A DNA stretch of 16,857 nucleotides from JBDRNO01 sp043811005 (GTDB lineage: Bacteria > Bacteroidota > Bacteroidia > NORP154): NCBI GenBank assembly GCA_043811005.1, contig JBDRNO010000112.1, forward strand, positions 1 through 16,857, written 5' to 3'. The position numbers and the translations under genes are program-made. This document shows positions 14,454-16,857 of the stretch, piece by piece. The notes beneath the pieces were generated by a model that was not told where the DNA came from, made no database searches, and saw only the letters and a list, made by a program, of their open reading frames with translations. Each line of letters opens with the position of its first letter. Position 1 is the stretch's first letter.

Positions 14454-15242
14454 ATGAATATTATTGTTTTAATCAAGCAGGTACCTGATACAACGGATGT
14501 AAAGATAGACCCCAAAACAGGGAATTTAATACGGGAGGGTATTCCTGCTATTATCAACCCCGATGATGTACATGCATTGGAAGAAGCATTAAGGTTAAGA
14601 GATAAATCCGGAGGAAAGATCACAGCAATTTCAATGGGCCCGCCACAGGCAATTGACGCCTTACAGGAAGCCATTTCTATGGGAATAGATACGGGAATTC
14701 TTCTCACCGATGAGGCTTTTGCCGGTGCTGATACCTTAGCCACCGCCTATACCCTTGGCAGGTGTATAGAAAAATTAGGGGTGTATGAGCTCATAATTTG
14801 TGGTCATCAGGCAATTGATGGCGATACTGCACAAGTAGGCCCTCAGGTTGCCGAATACCTTGACATTCCTCAGATTACTTATGTACGCAATATCCGGGTT
14901 AATGGGAAAAAATTAATTACTGAACGCGTGATCGATAACGGATACGAAAAAATAGAATCCAGTATGCCAGTCCTGGTAACAGTGATCAAAGAGATTAATA
15001 AGCCGAGATATCCAACGATAGATAAAATAATGTATGCTTGCAGCCGGGATGCAGATATTAAAATTTGGAATGCCGGTGATATTGGCGCCATTGCGGACAA
15101 AACCGGACTCGCTGGGTCACCGACTAATGTAAAACATATCTTTACACCCGAGCATAAGAGAAAAGGAGAGATGCTCTCTGGTACTCCTGACTCAATAGCA
15201 AAAGAACTCCTGGATAGATTAAGGGGGAAGAATATAATTTAA
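14454..15242 (+). CDS. etfB: Electron transfer flavoprotein beta subunit
   Basis: This is the beta subunit of an electron-transfer flavoprotein, the partner of EtfA (15485-16672), which passes electrons to or from acyl-CoA dehydrogenases and related enzymes. Start MNIIVLIKQVPDTTDVKIDP and IINPDDVHALEEALRL are family hallmarks, and the nucleotide-binding loop GHQAIDGDTAQVGP is at residues 117-130. The 262-residue length is normal. Whether the bound nucleotide is AMP or a second, bifurcating FAD cannot be fixed from motifs alone; the ferredoxin-fused EtfA partner makes a bifurcating or ferredoxin-linked type plausible. The order etfB-etfA is standard, but the 242-bp gap between them, filled by a repeat-bounded element, is not: normally they overlap or nearly abut. 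Confidence 0.95.
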   Translation: MNIIVLIKQVPDTTDVKIDPKTGNLIREGIPAIINPDDVHALEEALRLRDKSGGKITAISMGPPQAIDALQEAISMGIDTGILLTDEAFAGADTLATAYTLGRCIEKLGVYELIICGHQAIDGDTAQVGPQVAEYLDIPQITYVRNIRVNGKKLITERVIDNGYEKIESSMPVLVTVIKEINKPRYPTIDKIMYACSRDADIKIWNAGDIGAIADKTGLAGSPTNVKHIFTPEHKRKGEMLSGTPDSIAKELLDRLRGKNII

Positions 15243-15450
15243 ATCGATGCTAATATACTAATGAATACGAATGATACGAATTATGATGATAAGTTAATTT
15301 ATCCTGATTTGTCATATTAGGATTGCTTGTTAATTTTAGAAAGATATACCTGAAACCAAAGCCCATTATTCGAATATAACAAAGCAATATTAAAATTTGA
15401 TAATTAAGAGATTAGTATAATTAGTATGTATTCGTATATTAGTATCGAAT
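15242..15450. mobile_element. MITE-like element 2: 40-bp terminal inverted repeats around a GxxExxY remnant
   Basis: The 209-bp segment between etfB and etfA starts at the last base of the etfB stop. Its left arm (15242-15281) and the reverse complement of its right arm (15411-15450) agree at 32 of 40 positions with no gap; the best run is CTAATATAC, and the arms contain repeated ATACGAAT-type units. Inside is only the first 19 codons and the last ~20 codons of a GxxExxY gene (15261-15379). Long inverted ends around an internally deleted gene is the classic form of a MITE. No transposase or clear target duplication is visible. Confidence 0.7.
15261..15379 (+). pseudogene. Deleted, frameshifted GxxExxY-family gene
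   Basis: From ATG 15261 the reading is MNTNDTNYDDKLIYPDLSY then a TAG at 15318. LIYPDLSY is the usual start of one GxxExxY subfamily (LIYPELSYKI.G..F.VHNELG). In a frame shifted by two bases, from about 15317 to TAA 15377-15379, the sequence continues LGLLVNFRKIYLKPKPIIRI, matching the family's C-terminus (LGLLVNFR...L.PKRI.). The whole middle, including the GxxExxY motif, is absent and the ends are out of frame with each other, so this is a relic. It comes from a different subfamily than the relic at 6649-6732. Confidence 0.75.
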
Positions 15451-15484
15451 TGGAAATATTATAGTATGTAATTTACCTTCTTAT

Positions 15485-16672
15485 ATGAAAGTTTGGATTG
15501 ACAAAGATTTATGTACTGCATGCGAACTGTGTTTTGAGTCGTGTCCTTATGATGCTATAGAGATCGTTGAAGATGTAGCTGAACTTAACCAAAGATGCAC
15601 TATGTGTGGGGCATGCCTTGATGCATGTGAACAAGAAGCTATTTTATCAGACGTTAAAGAAGCTGAAGAAATTGACTTAAGCGGATACAATGGTGTCTGG
15701 ATATTTGCCGAGCAAAGGGATGGTGTGCTGAATAAGGGCTCTTTAGAACTTTTGAGTTGTGGTTACAATCTTGGAAAAACATTGGGTGAGGAACTCTGTG
15801 TCGTACTTTTAGGAAAAGATGTTTCTCATCTAATAAACGAGCTCTCAGCTTACGGTGTAGAGAAAGTTTATCTTGCCCAGGACGAAAAACTAAAGATCTA
15901 TCAAACCAATGCTTATGCGAACACCATATCCGGGATAATTGCAAATTATAAACCAAGTATTGTATTATATAGCGCCACCCGTTTAGGGAGAGATTTAGCG
16001 CCACGCATCGCTCGCCGGCTTGAAGCAGGGCTTACAGCGGACTGTACGGAACTCACAATTGATGAGAAAGGAAAATATTTACTGCAAACAAGACCGGCAT
16101 TTGGAGGAAATATAATGGCAACTATTGTCTCGCCCAGGACAAGGCCTCAGATGGCAACAGTGCGTCCCGGTGTGATGAAACTAATAACGCAGGAAAAAAG
16201 AAACAAACCTCAGGTTATTGAATGCCCGGTTCCACTTGATACAAAGGATATAAAAACTAAAATTCTTGAAGTTGTTAAAGAGAGACAAAGACATGATAAC
16301 ATTCAGGATGCAAAGGTTATTATAGGTGGAGGCAGGGGAATCAGGTCTGAGGATGGTGTTAAAATGCTTGAGTCATTGGCGGAAGTAATTGGAGGAGAAG
16401 TTGGTGGTTCCCGGGTAGTTGTAGAAAAAGGTTGGATCCCCCAGGAAAGACAGATTGGACAAACCGGTCTGTCTGTCAGCCCTGACTTATATATTGCATG
16501 TGGCATATCCGGCTCAATTCAACACAGGGCAGGGATACAAAATTCAAAAATTATTGTAGCTATCAATATGGACCCGGATGCTCCCATATTCGGTATCGCT
16601 GACTATGGAATTGTAGGGGACCTGTTTGAGATCGTCCCTGCATTGACAAAAGCGTTAAAGGAAGAAAGATAG
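15485..16672 (+). CDS. etfA: Electron transfer flavoprotein alpha subunit with N-terminal 2[4Fe-4S] ferredoxin domain
   Basis: This is the FAD-binding alpha subunit of the Etf, 395 residues, fused at its N-terminus to a bacterial-type ferredoxin module. Two cluster motifs are complete: C10-C13-C16-C20-P (CTACELCFESCP) and C38-C41-C44-C48 (CTMCGACLDAC). The Etf part follows with YNGVWIFAEQRDGVLNKGSL, and the C-terminal FAD site has GGGRGIRSEDG, GSRVVVEKGWIPQERQIGQT, CGISGSIQHRAG and INMDPDAPIFGIADYGIVGD. Such fusions are known from anaerobes, for example CarE of the Acetobacterium caffeyl-CoA reductase complex, and usually link the flavoprotein to a low-potential ferredoxin pool. It could therefore supply the activase at 5815-6594 or take part in electron bifurcation with an acyl-CoA dehydrogenase not present in the window. 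Confidence 0.95.
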   Translation: MKVWIDKDLCTACELCFESCPYDAIEIVEDVAELNQRCTMCGACLDACEQEAILSDVKEAEEIDLSGYNGVWIFAEQRDGVLNKGSLELLSCGYNLGKTLGEELCVVLLGKDVSHLINELSAYGVEKVYLAQDEKLKIYQTNAYANTISGIIANYKPSIVLYSATRLGRDLAPRIARRLEAGLTADCTELTIDEKGKYLLQTRPAFGGNIMATIVSPRTRPQMATVRPGVMKLITQEKRNKPQVIECPVPLDTKDIKTKILEVVKERQRHDNIQDAKVIIGGGRGIRSEDGVKMLESLAEVIGGEVGGSRVVVEKGWIPQERQIGQTGLSVSPDLYIACGISGSIQHRAGIQNSKIIVAINMDPDAPIFGIADYGIVGDLFEIVPALTKALKEER

Positions 16673-16791
16673 ACACAGATTAAGGGACTGTAACGAAATA
16701 ACCTAATTATTATTGTAATCAATCAGTATCAATAATATATAGCTTTATTAGGATTTGAATATAGAATAATGAACATTAGAACAATAGAATA
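16673..16791. repeat. AT-rich gap with nested inverted repeats and 13-bp direct repeats
   Basis: After etfA there are nested complementary blocks: CCTAAT (16702-16707) with ATTAGG (16747-16752), and ATTATTG (16709-16715) with CAATAAT (16730-16736). No T-tract follows, so terminator status is unproven. Then ATAGAATAATGAA occurs twice (16761-16773 and 16784-16796), 23 bases apart, the second copy carrying the ATG of the four-helix-bundle gene. These look like repeats belonging to that gene's own element. Confidence 0.5.
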
Positions 16792-16857
16792 ATGAATAAA
16801 AACAGAAAATATGATATTGAAGAGCGTCTTATCAATTTTACCATTTTAATTATGGAA
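16792..16857 (+). CDS. Four-helix bundle (23S rRNA intervening-sequence-type) protein, N-terminal part, cut by the window edge
   Basis: The last 66 bases are open and encode 22 residues, MNKNRKYDIEERLINFTILI followed by ME. The pattern YDIEERLINFT.LI is the typical start of four-helix-bundle proteins of the S23/IVP family (about 115-125 residues), first noted in open frames within intervening sequences of 23S rRNA genes and also found scattered as free-standing genes. Their function is not established. The ATG lies inside the second of two 13-bp direct repeats. Only the start can be seen; the rest lies outside the window. Confidence 0.7.
   Translation, partial: MNKNRKYDIEERLINFTILIME

Noticed and set aside
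15242..15450. Possible CRISPR array because of repeated ATACGAAT/TTCGTAT-like units
   Set aside because: Units are inverted, degenerate and not separated by spacers of constant length; a gene relic lies between them and no cas gene is present.

Overview
The window is AT-rich, and most genes start on ATG with no recognisable Shine-Dalgarno sequence but an A-rich leader. Several palindromic and short tandem intergenic repeats resemble those common in environmental Bacteroidota genomes. Together with 2-hydroxyacyl-CoA dehydratase-type radical enzymology, a BadF-type activase and a ferredoxin-fused electron-transfer flavoprotein, this suggests an anaerobic member of the Bacteroidota/FCB group. 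The taxonomic call is an inference.

Layout. Positions 114-1548 encode both subunits of exonuclease VII (xseA, xseB). Directly behind them lies the 3' remnant of a nitroreductase gene. A sodium:solute symporter (1805-3202) is on the minus strand, divergent from a plus-strand block that runs to the end of etfA. The block holds: a single 2-hydroxyacyl-CoA dehydratase/benzoyl-CoA reductase-family (D-component) subunit (3438-4655); a ketopantoate-reductase-family dehydrogenase (4706-5689); the ATP-dependent activase (5815-6594); a conserved four-cysteine small protein (6802-7278); an unrecognised helical protein (7376-7897); hydantoinase/oxoprolinase subunit A (7899-10049) and subunit B (12558-14357); EtfB (14454-15242); and EtfA with an N-terminal two-[4Fe-4S] ferredoxin domain (15485-16672). 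As a working model, a 2-oxo acid is reduced to a 2-hydroxy acid, a radical ATP-driven step acts on an activated or other difficult substrate, HyuAB supplies or consumes a cyclic amide or carboxylation product, and EtfAB handles electron transfer or bifurcation. The acyl-CoA dehydrogenase, CoA-transferase and second dehydratase subunit expected for a classical pathway are not in the window.

HyuA and hyuB are split by an accessory cassette (10042 to about 12523). It contains a DUF6978-like/DUF1828-like gene pair coupled to the end of hyuA, a remnant of an AlbA/AAA_4 ('RecG-like') gene, a HARE-HTH-GIY-YIG nuclease, and a structured attC-like repeat.

The most unusual signal is in the gaps. Two of them (6611-6749 and 15242-15450) hold small elements bounded by inverted repeats. 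Inside each is only the first and last few codons of a GxxExxY-family gene, with the middle deleted. This is the architecture expected of MITE-like non-autonomous derivatives, and the two have different terminal repeats and come from different GxxExxY subfamilies. At the right edge (16792-16857) a four-helix-bundle (23S-rRNA-intervening-sequence-type) gene begins, also behind its own direct repeats. The window thus suggests that small 'orphan' GxxExxY and four-helix-bundle genes travel as repeat-bounded elements. A further insertion-like event is a 68-bp stack of tandem repeats lying in frame inside hyuB.
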